Shown in pieces: positions 1 to 9,125 of a stretch of 32,768 bases of DNA (the first letter of the stretch is position 1; each line of letters begins with the position of its first letter). The position numbers and the translations under genes are program-made. Source of the DNA: CAZUGA01 sp964619885 (GTDB taxonomy: Bacteria; Pseudomonadota; Gammaproteobacteria; Methylococcales; UBA1147). Location: NCBI GenBank assembly GCA_964619885.1, contig CAZUGA010000048.1, positions 1 through 32,768 of the forward strand, written 5' to 3'. Below the pieces are notes generated by a model. That model was not told the origin of the DNA. It saw only the letters and a program-made list of their open reading frames with translations, and ran no database searches.

Positions 1-774
1 ACGCCGCCTTGCCGACATATTTTCTTTCGAGTCGGGCAAAGTCACGGATTCAGGTTTAATTTCGACACCCCATGCAATGTGATTGCATTGTCTGAAGGAA
101 GGTTTAAACGGGGCCGCCGGAGTTTACAATTTTTGGACATGGACGGTCGAATTATTCAAAAAATATCCCTCACTGATTCAAGCAATCATATTGCATTTAT
201 GAACTTCATAAATCGGTTCGGAAGGAAATTTCAGAATGAGTCGATAGCGAAGAATGAAGCTATTGACCGCGGGAACGAGCAATCTGATGGCGTGGATGTA
301 AATGTGCTGCGCAGGGATTGGGTCGGCATGAATGAAGCTGCTGATTTAGATTTTCTGCTGCAACGACATGGGTTATCGCGATTATTAAGTTTTAAATTGA
401 TCGGCAAAATTTGGGCAGCGCCAGTATCTCTAGAGATCTTTAATAGTCTAATCGCGATTATGGCGCAATTGGGATTGTCCTGTAGTTACGGTGTGGATAC
501 CGGAATAGGGCTGCACACGTATTTAGCTAAGGTTGAGCGATTTTCCCTGAACTTTAGGAAATTGGAACTTGTCGGTGGCGGTGTCAAGTATTGTGTGGAT
601 GAGGATGGCATCGGTTCGATTTGGGTGGTCAATATTCCTCGTGGCGAAGGCTTAACCGTACTGGAGTTGTTTGACAGAAATGGTGGTCGGGTTGGTCAAA
701 TAAAAAGTGATAACGATTCAAACACTCAAAAAGTCTGGCAGGACATTGTCGGAACCTTTCCTATTACTGCGTAG
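1..774 (+). CDS. hmuS: Heme-utilisation/hemin-degrading protein, HmuS/HemS/ChuS family, 5'-truncated by the window edge
   Basis: The reading frame is open from base 1 to the TAA-class stop at 772-774, so the gene begins outside the window; the GTG at 79 is only an internal codon. The visible 257 residues match the second half of HmuS/HemS, cytoplasmic proteins that receive imported heme and either traffic or degrade it. Seen: an RRSLQFLDMDG segment like the RSLQFFD box ending the first structural repeat, then a second repeat starting DWVGMNEAADLDFLL, a RHGLSR box, and a C-terminal LELFDRNGGRVGQI segment like the family's LELFAADG box. The middle linker (SIAKNEAIDRGNEQ) is short. The N-terminal part, where the main heme ligand lies, is not visible. 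No heme transporter genes are in view; they would be to the left. Assignment rests on pattern similarity across both repeats. Confidence 0.72.
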   Translation, partial: TPPCRHIFFRVGQSHGFRFNFDTPCNVIALSEGRFKRGRRSLQFLDMDGRIIQKISLTDSSNHIAFMNFINRFGRKFQNESIAKNEAIDRGNEQSDGVDVNVLRRDWVGMNEAADLDFLLQRHGLSRLLSFKLIGKIWAAPVSLEIFNSLIAIMAQLGLSCSYGVDTGIGLHTYLAKVERFSLNFRKLELVGGGVKYCVDEDGIGSIWVVNIPRGEGLTVLELFDRNGGRVGQIKSDNDSNTQKVWQDIVGTFPITA

Positions 775-1069
775 GTCACTAATACTGGTCGTTCAGGTGC
801 GGGCAGAATTATAGCTGCCTTGAGGCTTCCCTGCCTGACAGCTTTCACCATTCCGTTATTGGTGCATTGGATCTCTGACTGTATGCTTGTAGTAAATTTT
901 GGTTTACTATATCCCCTTTTTGGTCGAAACGTTTAAACACTTCTGTTCTAACGATGTTTGATGTTGGTGAGAGAAATTGGTGTTTGTCTGCGTCTGGTAT
1001 TCAATCTAAAGACCGATACTGGATGAACTTTCGGCTGTTCTACAATTCTAGACACTAAGGAGACGATGA
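775..1069. other. Intergenic region between hmuS-like gene and peroxiredoxin, with two possible hairpins
   Basis: No gene is visible in these 295 bases. Bases 793-799 can pair with 832-838 (TCAGGTG with TGCCTGA, two G-T pairs), and GGCAG at 802-806 can pair with CTGCC at 815-819 inside that arm; no U-tract follows. A small AT-rich hairpin, AGTAAA at 891-896 with TTTACT at 903-908, is followed by a C4T5 stretch at 913-921 and could weakly terminate the upstream gene. The peroxiredoxin promoter should lie in 920-1050, but I see no convincing -35/-10 pair. Confidence 0.35.
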
Positions 1070-1675
1070 ATGAGCGTTTTAGTTGGTAAACCAGCCCCTG
1101 ATTTCACAGTTGCGGCAGTACTGGGTGACGGACAGATCGTTGATGAGTTTACTTTTTCTGAGGCTACTAAAGGTAAATACGCTGTAATCGTTTTCTATCC
1201 GCTGGATTTCACTTTTGTATGCCCTACGGAATTGATAGCGCTAGATCATAGACTTGAAGAATTCACACGCCGTGGGGTTGAAGTAGTTGCTGTTTCTGTA
1301 GATTCGCAATTCACCCATAATGCGTGGCGCAATACGGCTGCAGAGAACGGTGGTATTGGTCCTGTGAGGTATACCATGGCGGCCGATGTGGGCCACACGA
1401 TTGTACGCGATTACGATGTTGAAGTTGACGGTGGCGCTGTGGCATATCGTGGAAGCTTTCTAATCGATAAAAGCGGTACGGTTAGGCATCAAGTTGTTAA
1501 CGATTTGCCTCTAGGTCGTAACATGGACGAATTGATTCGTATGGTCGATGCGCTGCAGTTTTTCGAAGAACATGGCGAAGTGTGTCCTGCGGGTTGGAAC
1601 AAAGGCGATTCAGGAATGGATGCTAGTCCAAATGGTGTAGCTTCTTATTTGGATCAAAATGCGGCGAATTTATAA
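1070..1675 (+). CDS. Typical 2-Cys peroxiredoxin (AhpC/Prx1 class)
   Basis: A 201-residue cytoplasmic peroxidase that reduces hydrogen peroxide and organic hydroperoxides with a cysteine thiol. The peroxidatic cysteine is C51 in DFTFVCPTE and the resolving cysteine is C172 in GEVCPAGW, the hallmark pair of typical 2-Cys peroxiredoxins that form head-to-tail homodimers; length is as expected. The GG(I/V)G loop at residues 94-97 and a C-terminal tail after C172 are the features linked in this family to sensitivity to overoxidation. The ATG start is preceded by a strong Shine-Dalgarno AAGGAGA at 1057-1063. It stands alone, between a 295-base upstream gap and a strong terminator, so it is probably monocistronic. 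The reductase (AhpF, thioredoxin or other) cannot be read from this window. No OxyR gene lies nearby. Confidence 0.93.
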   Translation: MSVLVGKPAPDFTVAAVLGDGQIVDEFTFSEATKGKYAVIVFYPLDFTFVCPTELIALDHRLEEFTRRGVEVVAVSVDSQFTHNAWRNTAAENGGIGPVRYTMAADVGHTIVRDYDVEVDGGAVAYRGSFLIDKSGTVRHQVVNDLPLGRNMDELIRMVDALQFFEEHGEVCPAGWNKGDSGMDASPNGVASYLDQNAANL

Positions 1676-2094
1676 ATCCTAAATTTTGTTTAAGCTGTTG
1701 TTATGCGTGAACTGCGGTTTGAATTAATCCCGATTTAACTAAGGCTCGATTAACAATTGAATTGCCGATGGCTTAATTGTAAATGATCACTTAGATCTTA
1801 AAAAGTTTGTAAATTTCTGCGGTCGGTTTGGTTGCCGGCAAAAATCGCGTCGGGGAGAAGTTGGTCTACCCGGCGCTTTTTTTTGCGCGCGGTCTGCGGG
1901 TTTGAATGCAAGTTTTATTGTGACTATTGTTATTAGTCGGGCAGGTGTTGAATGGAGATTTGGCGATTTGGGTCATATATTCCGTGATCCGCCTATACAA
2001 GCTTTCCTAGATTGACTTTTTGGAATACTTTATACTTCATGTGTAGATTTGTTTTTTAAAAGATTTTTCGATTTTTTTACTTGAGGATTAGCCT
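1676..2094. other. Intergenic region: peroxiredoxin 3' end, terminator and rpoZ leader
   Basis: These 419 bases carry no open frame I would support. They contain the terminator at 1847-1884. The AT-rich stretch 2000-2080 ahead of rpoZ has TTGACT at 2012-2017 and TATACT at 2031-2036, but these are only 13 bases apart, too close for a standard sigma-70 promoter, so the rpoZ promoter is not fixed. Confidence 0.4.
1847..1884 (+). terminator. Rho-independent terminator after the peroxiredoxin gene
   Basis: GCGTCGGG (1847-1854) pairs over all eight positions, with one G-T pair, with CCCGGCGC (1869-1876). The loop is 14 bases and eight T follow directly (1877-1884). It lies about 170 bases after the peroxiredoxin stop and separates that gene from the rpoZ-spoT-ridA-recG group. 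Confidence 0.88.
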
Positions 2095-2370
2095 ATGGCG
2101 AGAGTTACCGTTGAAGATTGCCTTAAAAATGTAGATAACCGTTTTGAATTGGTCTTGTTGGCAACCAGGCGTGCTAGAGACCTAGAGCGTGGGGCCGACG
2201 CATTTGTCAAATGGGAGAACGATAAACCAACCGTGGTTGCCTTGCGTGAAATAGCCGAGGGAATATTAAAACAAGGCTATTACGATTCCCTACCCACTGC
2301 GGAACAGGAGCTTGCCGATGATGTTGAAGGTATTTCTGCCGCAGCGGATACGGAGCAATCTGATAAGTAG
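2095..2370 (+). CDS. rpoZ: DNA-directed RNA polymerase omega subunit
   Basis: A 91-residue protein matching omega, the small subunit that chaperones the beta' subunit into RNA polymerase and helps form one ppGpp-binding site in proteobacteria. Seen: the opening MARVTVEDCLKNVDNRFELV, then LATRRARDLERG, then an acidic tail (ADDVEGISAAADTEQSDK). MARVTVEDC, NRFELVL and ARDLERG are standard omega signatures and the length is normal. A GAGGA ribosome-binding site precedes the ATG. It lies directly upstream of spoT, the conserved gammaproteobacterial order, which places an RNA polymerase subunit affected by ppGpp beside the enzyme that makes and degrades it. Confidence 0.96.
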   Translation: MARVTVEDCLKNVDNRFELVLLATRRARDLERGADAFVKWENDKPTVVALREIAEGILKQGYYDSLPTAEQELADDVEGISAAADTEQSDK

Positions 2371-2488
2371 ACCATGTTTTTTATCGGTTTCGAATTAATC
2401 GTTTTGGTGTTATGTATAGCGTTGACACGCGAGCGTTTCACCAATTCGATCGATAAGAATTGAATGTGGGCTTTACTAAGTCTGTGTC

Positions 2489-4651
2489 ATGAATGAACTT
2501 GCCGCCAATATTGATACGGAATTACTGCAAGAGAAGCTTATCCGGCAGCTGACATCTAGCGTCAGCAAATATCTAGATGCAGACCAAGTCGCAGACGTTA
2601 GGCGGGCATACCGCTTTGGCGCTAAGGCCCATGAAGGTCAATTTCGTTTGAGCGGTGAAGCCTATATTTGTCATCCGTTATCCGTTGCGATAATTCTGGC
2701 AGATATGAGGATGGACGCCAATGGCATCATGGCGGCAATTCTCCATGACGTAATTGAAGATACCGAAATTAGTAAATTAGCCCTGATCGACGAATTCGAC
2801 GAAGCTGTGGCAGAATTGGTCGACGGGGTCAGCAAGCTTACACAACTGGACTGTAAATCGCGTGCAGAGGCTCAAGCTGAGAACGTCAGGAAGATGTTTC
2901 TTGCCATGGCCCGCGACCTTCGAGTGATTATGGTTAAATTGGCCGATCGCGTACACAACATGCGTACGTTGGGCGTGATGCCGGCTAACAAAAAAAGGCG
3001 GATTGCTAGGGAGACGCTGGAAATATATGCGCCGTTGGCAAGTCGTTTGGGTATGAACCAAATTCGGATTGAGTTGGAGAATCATGGTTTTTCAGCCATG
3101 TATCCGATGCGCTATCGTATATTGGAAGAGGCGGTAAGAAAAGCGCGAGGTAATAGAAAAGAGATTATCGCGACCACTGAAGCGGCGATCAAAAAGCGGT
3201 TGATTGATGCGTTGATCAGTTGTGATGTGACGGGTAGAGAGAAGCATACCTATAGTATTTACAATAAAATGCTGAATAAGGGGGTTTCGTTTTCGGAAGT
3301 ATTCGATGTCTATGGATTTAGAATCATCGCCGAAGAACCCGACGATTGTTATCGGGTATTGGGTGTAATGCATACCTTATACAAACCGGTTCCAGGTCGG
3401 TTCAAAGATTATATTGCCCTACCCAAAGCCAACGGCTACCAATCATTGCATACCGTATTGATTGGCCCTTATGGGTTGCTGCTCGAAATTCAAATACGAA
3501 CAGGGGAAATGCACCGAATGGCGGAGTCGGGAATCGCTGCGCATTGGCTATACAAAGGTGACGATGATAGCGATACGACAAATACCCAGGTGCACGCAAA
3601 TGAATGGCTGCGGGATTTGTTGGAGATTCAGAAAACAGCCGGTGACTCTCTGGAATTTATAGATAATCTGAAGGTTGATCTTTTTCCGCAACAAGTTTAC
3701 GTGTTTACGCCCAAGGGAAGCATTGTTAAGTTGCCTCGGGGCGCCGCGATCGTCGATTTCGCTTACGCCGTCCATACCGATATCGGCAATTCTTGTGTAT
3801 CGGCGCGAGTTGACAAATGTCTTGCCCCGCTGCAGACGAAACTTGAAAATGGTCAGGCCGTAGAAATCATCACTGCGGAATGGGCTAGACCTAACCCGGT
3901 GTGGTTGAAATTTGTTGTCACTGCTAAAGCGCGGGCGGCGATTAGAGCCTACTTGCGCAATTTTAAGCGTAAAGAGGCGATTGGTTTGGGTCACAGGTTA
4001 CTCGACAAAGAGCTAGGGGCGAAAGGGTTGAGGTTGGATGATATTCCACAGGAACGTATTTTCAACGCATTGGAAATTATGGAATATTCGTCTTTGGACG
4101 AGCTATGCGAAAGTATCGGTTTGGGTAACCGCATGCCGTTTTTGGTTGCGAAACGTTTGTACGATGATGGTGCCTCTGATTCTACCGATAGTGAGCGGGC
4201 TTCGTTTTCACCGCTAGTAATTAAGGGTACCGAGGATATGGTGGTGAATCTTGCCAAATGTTGTCGCCCTTTGCCCGGAGATCCTATTATAGGTTTTTTT
4301 AACCCTGGCAAAGGCATTGTAATTCATCTCAGTGAGTGCAAGAACGGTCGGTTAAATGGCCGGAAAAATACCAGTTGGTTGGATGTTGAATGGGATGAGA
4401 ATGTGGCCGGTGAATTTTCTGTGGAAGTTCGCTTAGAGGTTAAAAATCAGCGTGGCACCTTGGCTACCGTTGCTTCTACAATATCCGGATTGGATTCGAA
4501 CATCGAAACGGTCTCGATACGAGAGCAAGATGACCAAATATCATTAGATTTTATTACGTTTACGGTTAAGAATCGGGTGCACTTAGCCAACATCATGCGT
4601 GAATTGCGTAAATTGTCGACTGTATTGAAGCTTTCTCGGGTTAGAGCTTAG
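2489..4651 (+). CDS. spoT: Bifunctional (p)ppGpp synthetase/hydrolase SpoT
   Basis: A 720-residue stringent-response enzyme. Domains in order: HD hydrolase with H62, H86-D87 (LHDVIEDT) and D152 (LADRVHN); synthetase domain about 240-355 with RFKDYIALPKANGYQSLHT and EIQIRT; TGS domain about 397-460; a zinc-finger-like segment with CC and HLSEC at about 590-615; and a C-terminal ACT domain about 645-718. The RFKD motif (304-307) is the RXKD form of bifunctional enzymes, not the EXDD form of synthetase-only RelA. All hydrolase and synthetase landmarks look intact, so both making and hydrolysing (p)ppGpp are expected. The ATG at 2489 follows rpoZ by 118 bases and gives the expected MNELAANIDTELLQEKL opening. 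It is probably cotranscribed with rpoZ. Confidence 0.97.
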   Translation: MNELAANIDTELLQEKLIRQLTSSVSKYLDADQVADVRRAYRFGAKAHEGQFRLSGEAYICHPLSVAIILADMRMDANGIMAAILHDVIEDTEISKLALIDEFDEAVAELVDGVSKLTQLDCKSRAEAQAENVRKMFLAMARDLRVIMVKLADRVHNMRTLGVMPANKKRRIARETLEIYAPLASRLGMNQIRIELENHGFSAMYPMRYRILEEAVRKARGNRKEIIATTEAAIKKRLIDALISCDVTGREKHTYSIYNKMLNKGVSFSEVFDVYGFRIIAEEPDDCYRVLGVMHTLYKPVPGRFKDYIALPKANGYQSLHTVLIGPYGLLLEIQIRTGEMHRMAESGIAAHWLYKGDDDSDTTNTQVHANEWLRDLLEIQKTAGDSLEFIDNLKVDLFPQQVYVFTPKGSIVKLPRGAAIVDFAYAVHTDIGNSCVSARVDKCLAPLQTKLENGQAVEIITAEWARPNPVWLKFVVTAKARAAIRAYLRNFKRKEAIGLGHRLLDKELGAKGLRLDDIPQERIFNALEIMEYSSLDELCESIGLGNRMPFLVAKRLYDDGASDSTDSERASFSPLVIKGTEDMVVNLAKCCRPLPGDPIIGFFNPGKGIVIHLSECKNGRLNGRKNTSWLDVEWDENVAGEFSVEVRLEVKNQRGTLATVASTISGLDSNIETVSIREQDDQISLDFITFTVKNRVHLANIMRELRKLSTVLKLSRVRA

Positions 4652-4852
4652 AAACGTATACATTTATTTCAGGTGGAGTCGATCCATCCGAATTCGGTAT
4701 TTTGTCTTCGAACAGAGTCTGCAGAGTTTTCATTAAATTGATATCCCAATTTTATAGATGGCGATTATCCTTTACCGGGGTTGAAGTTAAATTGCACGCA
4801 GTCGAAATTCGGTCGAGAAAATCGTGGAACTAATTGATATCGAGAGTGACTC

Positions 4853-5257
4853 ATGAAAAAAGAAATAATATCTACCGCTGCGGCGCCGCAAGCGATTGGC
4901 ACATATTCTCAAGCGGTTAAAGTTGGTAAAACAGTTTATTTGTCTGGACAGATTCCACTAGAACCACAAACGATGACTATCGTTGCTGGAAGTATCGATC
5001 AACATATACGCCGCGTGTTTGATAATTTAGCTGCTGTGGCAAACGCTGCAGGCGGGTCACTTGCTGATATCGCTAAACTCAATGTATATTTAAAAGACTT
5101 GTCAGATTTTCCAGTGGTCAACGAAATCATGGGTGAATATTTTGATCAACCCTATCCTGCACGTGCTGCAGTGGGTGTAGCCGCATTGCCAAAAGATGCG
5201 GATGTGGAAATGGATGCAATAATGGAATTGGATGCAATAATGGAATTGGATCCGTAA
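4853..5257 (+). CDS. ridA: Reactive enamine/imine deaminase RidA (YjgF/YER057c/UK114 family)
   Basis: A 134-residue protein that hydrolyses 2-aminoacrylate and other enamine/imine intermediates released by PLP enzymes, protecting the cell from damage. Seen: APQAIGTYSQAV, VYLSGQIPLEP, FDNLAAVANAAG, and YPARAAVGVAALPKDADVEMDAI with the active-site arginine R104. The family is usually about 126-130 residues long and ends shortly after the VE(M/I)DAI segment. Here the end is DAIMELDAIMELDP, encoded by an 18-base tandem duplication (5213-5248), so the tail is six residues longer than its own unduplicated form. It lies 24 bases before recG and about 200 bases after spoT, a position often held by ridA in gammaproteobacteria. 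Confidence 0.95.
   Translation: MKKEIISTAAAPQAIGTYSQAVKVGKTVYLSGQIPLEPQTMTIVAGSIDQHIRRVFDNLAAVANAAGGSLADIAKLNVYLKDLSDFPVVNEIMGEYFDQPYPARAAVGVAALPKDADVEMDAIMELDAIMELDP
5213..5248 (+). repeat. In-frame 18-base tandem duplication at the 3' end of ridA
   Basis: The unit GATGCAATAATGGAATTG occurs twice without mismatch at 5213-5230 and 5231-5248 and encodes DAIMEL twice, followed by Asp-Pro and stop. Identity of the two units suggests a recent slippage event that left the reading frame intact. Confidence 0.95.
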
Positions 5258-5280
5258 TAACTCATAGATCCGATTTTTAG

Positions 5281-7383
5281 TTGTTGAATCTTACCGACCA
5301 AGATCTAGAAACAGTACCAGTTGAATCCCTCAAAGGAGTTGGGGCTCAAACCGCTACGCGTCTGCAACGGTTAGGTGTGAGATCAATTGCTGACCTATTA
5401 TTTCATTTGCCAATTCGTTACGAAGATAAGACTAAAGTCTATCCTATAGGACGGTTACAGCCCGGTCATCGAGCATTGGTGCAGGGTCGCATTGACGCGG
5501 TAGATATATTGCAGCGAAATCGGCGGTCGTTGTATTGTCGGATAAGCGATGGAAGTGGTGTGTTGACGGTAAGGTTGTTCCATTTCAATGCTATGCAACG
5601 TAATAACCTTCGCGTTGGTGAATTTTTGAGGTGTTTCGGTGAAGTGCGGATTGGTTATGATGGTAGGGAGATGATTCACCCCGAATACCAGATTGTGCGG
5701 GGGGCGGAAGATGGAGGTATGGAGACGTCTTTGACCCCAGTCTATCGTTTGACGGAAGGTATTCGACAAAGTGCAATTCGCCGCCTTATTAGACAGGTAC
5801 TTGAAGGCAATGGTGGTAATCAGTTGTCTTTGACATTGCGCGATTGGATTCCGTTGTCGGTATTGGAAAAATTCGGATTACCCAGCTTGGGTGAAGCGCT
5901 AATTATGTTGCATGCCCCTTCGCCGGAAGTCGACGATAGTTTTTTCGATTGGAGTCACCCGGCACAGAAGCGCTTAGCTTTGGAAGAACTTGTTGCGCAT
6001 CATCTTAGCCTTTGCCAGAACAGGGTTAGAATCCGCCAACAGAAAGCGCCAATATTTTATCAGCAAAACGCGAGCATCGATGCATTTCTATCGGCTTTAC
6101 CTTTCGAATTGACCCAGGCGCAACAGCGTGTTGTTAGTGAGATTCATAAGGATATTGCGCGCGATAGCCCAATGATGAGATTGATTCACGGAGACGTGGG
6201 GTCGGGTAAAACTGCGGTCGCTGCTTGTTGTTCCTTAGCCGTGTTGAATGCTGGTTTTCAGGTTGCATTGATGGTGCCGACAGAATTGCTTGCAGAGCAA
6301 CATTATCGTACTTTTAGTGATTGGTTTTCTCCGATGAATATCCAAACAGTTTGTTTGGTCGGAAATTTAAGCGAAGCAAGGCGCAGGGAGATAAATGCTG
6401 AAATAGTGACTGGGCAGGTTGGCGTTGTGATTGGTACACACTCGTTGTACCAAGATGCAGTCGATTTTCATCATCTGGGATTGGTTATTATTGACGAGCA
6501 ACACCGGTTTGGGGTTCACCAGCGCATGGCATTGCGCGAAAAAGGACGTAAAGACGGTTTGTACCCGCACCAATTAATCATGACAGCGACGCCGATACCC
6601 AGAACGTTGGCGATGCTTAGATTTGCTGATCTTGATATTTCTGTTATCGATGAACTGCCGGTTGGTAGAATTCCGGTCGTGACATCTGTAATTCCGGCTG
6701 TCCGCCGACAAGAGGTGGTCGATCGCATTGCCAAATGGATCGCGAATGGTCGCCAGGCTTATTGGGTTTGCACGTTGATTGCGGAGTCAGAGCAGCTGCA
6801 GTATGAGGCGGTCGAGGAGACCCATTTATTTCTGACTGAGGCCTTGGGAAATGTTCGCATTGGTTTGATTCACGGCAGATTGAGACAAGAACTGAAAGAC
6901 AAGGTAATGATGGAATTTGTTGAGAAGGAAATCGATGTGTTGGTTGCAACAACGGTAATAGAAGTCGGTGTAGACGTGCCTAACGCGGGTCTAATGATTA
7001 TCGAAAATCCGGAACGGTTGGGGTTGGCGCAATTGCACCAGCTGCGTGGTCGGGTTGGCCGAGGTGAGGGGCAAAGTTTTTGTGTATTGATGTACCAAAC
7101 GCCTCTGTCTAGGATTGCGCGTGAACGATTGGCTGTTTTGCGGGAAACCAATGATGGTTTTAAGATCGCAGAGAAAGATCTTGAATTAAGAGGTTCTGGT
7201 GAGGTCATGGGAATTCGCCAAACGGGTCAAATCCAATTCCGAATTGCTGATTTAGCCCGCGATAAGGATTTGTTGCCGTGGGTGGTGAGCACTGCGGAAT
7301 GTATTCGGCGAGAATCACCAACCCATATTCAACCCCTTATCTACCGCTGGGTTGGCGATGCAACACAATATGCGGAAGTGTAA
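5281..7383 (+). CDS. recG: ATP-dependent DNA helicase RecG
   Basis: A 700-residue monomeric double-strand DNA translocase that regresses stalled replication forks and branch-migrates recombination junctions. Seen: wedge/OB domain in the N-terminal half (VPVESLKGVGAQTATRL, the FHLPIRYED box, QGRI...DGSGVLTVRLFHF), Walker A GDVGSGKT with K310, DEQH box (motif II), TATPIPRTLAM (motif III), IHGRL, and QLRGRVGRG (motif VI), then the conserved C-terminal LELRGSGEVMGIRQTG. Length is close to the E. coli protein. The start is TTG at 5281, 23 bases after ridA; this gives the expected amino end and no in-frame ATG lies closer. It is likely in one transcription unit with ridA. Confidence 0.97.
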   Translation: MLNLTDQDLETVPVESLKGVGAQTATRLQRLGVRSIADLLFHLPIRYEDKTKVYPIGRLQPGHRALVQGRIDAVDILQRNRRSLYCRISDGSGVLTVRLFHFNAMQRNNLRVGEFLRCFGEVRIGYDGREMIHPEYQIVRGAEDGGMETSLTPVYRLTEGIRQSAIRRLIRQVLEGNGGNQLSLTLRDWIPLSVLEKFGLPSLGEALIMLHAPSPEVDDSFFDWSHPAQKRLALEELVAHHLSLCQNRVRIRQQKAPIFYQQNASIDAFLSALPFELTQAQQRVVSEIHKDIARDSPMMRLIHGDVGSGKTAVAACCSLAVLNAGFQVALMVPTELLAEQHYRTFSDWFSPMNIQTVCLVGNLSEARRREINAEIVTGQVGVVIGTHSLYQDAVDFHHLGLVIIDEQHRFGVHQRMALREKGRKDGLYPHQLIMTATPIPRTLAMLRFADLDISVIDELPVGRIPVVTSVIPAVRRQEVVDRIAKWIANGRQAYWVCTLIAESEQLQYEAVEETHLFLTEALGNVRIGLIHGRLRQELKDKVMMEFVEKEIDVLVATTVIEVGVDVPNAGLMIIENPERLGLAQLHQLRGRVGRGEGQSFCVLMYQTPLSRIARERLAVLRETNDGFKIAEKDLELRGSGEVMGIRQTGQIQFRIADLARDKDLLPWVVSTAECIRRESPTHIQPLIYRWVGDATQYAEV

Positions 7384-7666
7384 GGCAATTCGGTTTATCT
7401 AACAAAAATGGTGGAGGGCACGTTAGCGCCTGCAAAATAGCGTAATTTTCGATGTGTTTCGTCGAGATGACCGGTAACTTGATCGTTTCGGGGTATTTGT
7501 GGTTGATATTATCAGTTCCAGGGCAGCCCATTCGCTGTTGTCCACTATTGCTAATTGAGTGCGTTTTTTTATCTTTAGTGATTAGCTTTGTAGTTTTGAT
7601 AGGGAAGATTACAGAGTATGAACGAGTCGTAGAAAACTTCTCTTATTCGATTTAGGGGGGATAAAT

Positions 7667-8230
7667 TTGCAAAAGCGCAGTGTTTTATTTAATCGTCAGC
7701 TTCGTTGGTTGCAAAACCATAAGATGGTTCCCCGGGGAATTCCTAATGAGGCCAAGTTGTGGATTTTTGAAGATTTCTCCTTAACCCAGCGGATTAAACA
7801 GAAATGTGCTAATGAATTCGAGGTAAAGGTTTTGCGCCAGCGGCGGAATAAACCGTTTCCGGATGAAGCAAGAGTTTTGAATATCGCGAGATATCAGCAT
7901 GCTCTTGTTAGAGAGGTTGTGCTTCACTGCGGTGAATTGCCGTTGATTGCTGCGCGCACAATCTTACCGCGGGCTACCTTGCAGGGCGCGCAACGTCGAT
8001 TGTCTTGTTTGGGTAGTCGTCCTTTGGGGGAAGTGATTTTTGCGGATCCTGAATTAAAAAGACTAAACTTAGAAATTGCCAAGGTCGAACTGAAGGATTG
8101 GTGTGAATTTTGGGTCGAAAACTGGAATATTAGGGATCCAGTCTGGGGTAGAAGGACCGTTTATTCCATTGCGGGGGGTAATTTATTGGTTTGTGAGATA
8201 TTTTTACCCTCGGTTTTATCATTGAAGTAG
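7667..8230 (+). CDS. ubiC: Chorismate pyruvate-lyase UbiC
   Basis: A 187-residue cytoplasmic enzyme that splits chorismate into 4-hydroxybenzoate and pyruvate, the first committed step of ubiquinone synthesis. Seen: ALVREVVLHCGELPLIAART with the substrate arginine in REV, ARTILPRATL, and LGSRPLGEVIFADPEL; these match the UbiC family signatures. The start is TTG at 7667 preceded by a G6 stretch at 7654-7659, giving the expected Q-R-S-V-L-F-N opening and a normal length. It lies 7 bases upstream of ubiA, the next enzyme. A 283-base gap containing no convincing gene separates it from recG, so it may have its own promoter. Confidence 0.88.
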   Translation: MQKRSVLFNRQLRWLQNHKMVPRGIPNEAKLWIFEDFSLTQRIKQKCANEFEVKVLRQRRNKPFPDEARVLNIARYQHALVREVVLHCGELPLIAARTILPRATLQGAQRRLSCLGSRPLGEVIFADPELKRLNLEIAKVELKDWCEFWVENWNIRDPVWGRRTVYSIAGGNLLVCEIFLPSVLSLK

Positions 8231-8237
8231 AGTCGCC

Positions 8238-9125
8238 GTGCAAGATAATTTACGTTTTAGCGAGTTCATATACGATCGTATATACCAGTATTGGCATTTG
8301 ATGCGGTTTGATCGTCCGATTGGTATATTTCTGTTACTTTGGCCCGCATTGTGGGCATTATGGATCGCTGGAAAGGGGGCCCCGGATCTATTAATTATTT
8401 TAGTCATAGTTAGTGGTGTAGTAGTTATGAGGGGTGCCGGGTGCGTCATAAACGATTACGCTGATCGCGGATTTGATCCTTTGGTGTCCCGTACGCGTCA
8501 TCGCCCAATCGCGGCAGGTCGGGTCACGGCCAGCGAAGCACTAATTTTGTTCTCAGTATTGGTAGGTAGTGCGTTTAGTCTAGTTTTTTTGTTGAATTGG
8601 ATGACTATTAAATTATCGTTTGTCGGGGCATTTCTGGCGACATCGTATCCGTTTATGAAACGATACACCTATTTTCCCCAGGTTTATCTGGGAGTTGCGT
8701 TTGGTTGGGCGGTGCCCATGGTCTTTGCGGCGCAAACAGAATCGGTACCGAAAACTGCGTGGTTACTCTATATTGCGACGATACTTTGGGCGCTGGCCTA
8801 CGATACGATGTACGCGATGGTCGATCGTGATGACGACCTTAAAATAGGAGTTAAATCTACCGCGATTTTATTTGGTGATCTGGATCGAATGTTTGTCGGG
8901 ATAATACAGGTATTGGTATTGTTGACGTTGTTTGCTGTTGGAAAGCAAGAAACATTAGGCCTCCCATTTAATCTGGCATTGTTGATTGCTGCGCTATTGG
9001 TAGTTTACCAGCAGAGACTGATCTTTGATCGTAGTCAGGAAGGATGTTTCAAAGCTTTTTTGAATAACAGTTGGTTTGGGGCCGTGATATTCGGTGGGGT
9101 AGCTGCACACTATTGGTTGAATTAA
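8238..9125 (+). CDS. ubiA: 4-hydroxybenzoate polyprenyltransferase UbiA
   Basis: A 295-residue inner-membrane prenyltransferase that joins the polyprenyl tail to 4-hydroxybenzoate in ubiquinone synthesis. Two Asp-rich Mg-diphosphate motifs are present: NDYADRGFDPLVSRTRHRP, and YDTMYAMVDRDDDLKIGVKST. The protein is highly hydrophobic with about eight to nine membrane segments, as in the family. The conserved N-terminal MRFDRPIGIFLLLWPALWAL is also present. The start is GTG at 8238, seven bases after ubiC, so ubiC-ubiA is a two-gene operon in the order of pathway steps. Confidence 0.96.
   Translation: MQDNLRFSEFIYDRIYQYWHLMRFDRPIGIFLLLWPALWALWIAGKGAPDLLIILVIVSGVVVMRGAGCVINDYADRGFDPLVSRTRHRPIAAGRVTASEALILFSVLVGSAFSLVFLLNWMTIKLSFVGAFLATSYPFMKRYTYFPQVYLGVAFGWAVPMVFAAQTESVPKTAWLLYIATILWALAYDTMYAMVDRDDDLKIGVKSTAILFGDLDRMFVGIIQVLVLLTLFAVGKQETLGLPFNLALLIAALLVVYQQRLIFDRSQEGCFKAFLNNSWFGAVIFGGVAAHYWLN

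Noticed and set aside
793..838. Riboswitch upstream of the peroxiredoxin
   Set aside because: Two nested stems can be drawn, but no conserved riboswitch core is recognisable and the stems include G-T pairs and bulges.
2012..2036. Sigma-70 promoter for rpoZ (TTGACT, TATACT)
   Set aside because: A 13-base spacer is too short for normal function; the real promoter was not identified.
7452..7655. 67-codon + open frame between recG and ubiC
   Set aside because: Hydrophobic but with no ribosome-binding site or recognisable motif, and the region is AT-rich; it could be a chance frame. The 283-base gap is treated as ubiC leader.
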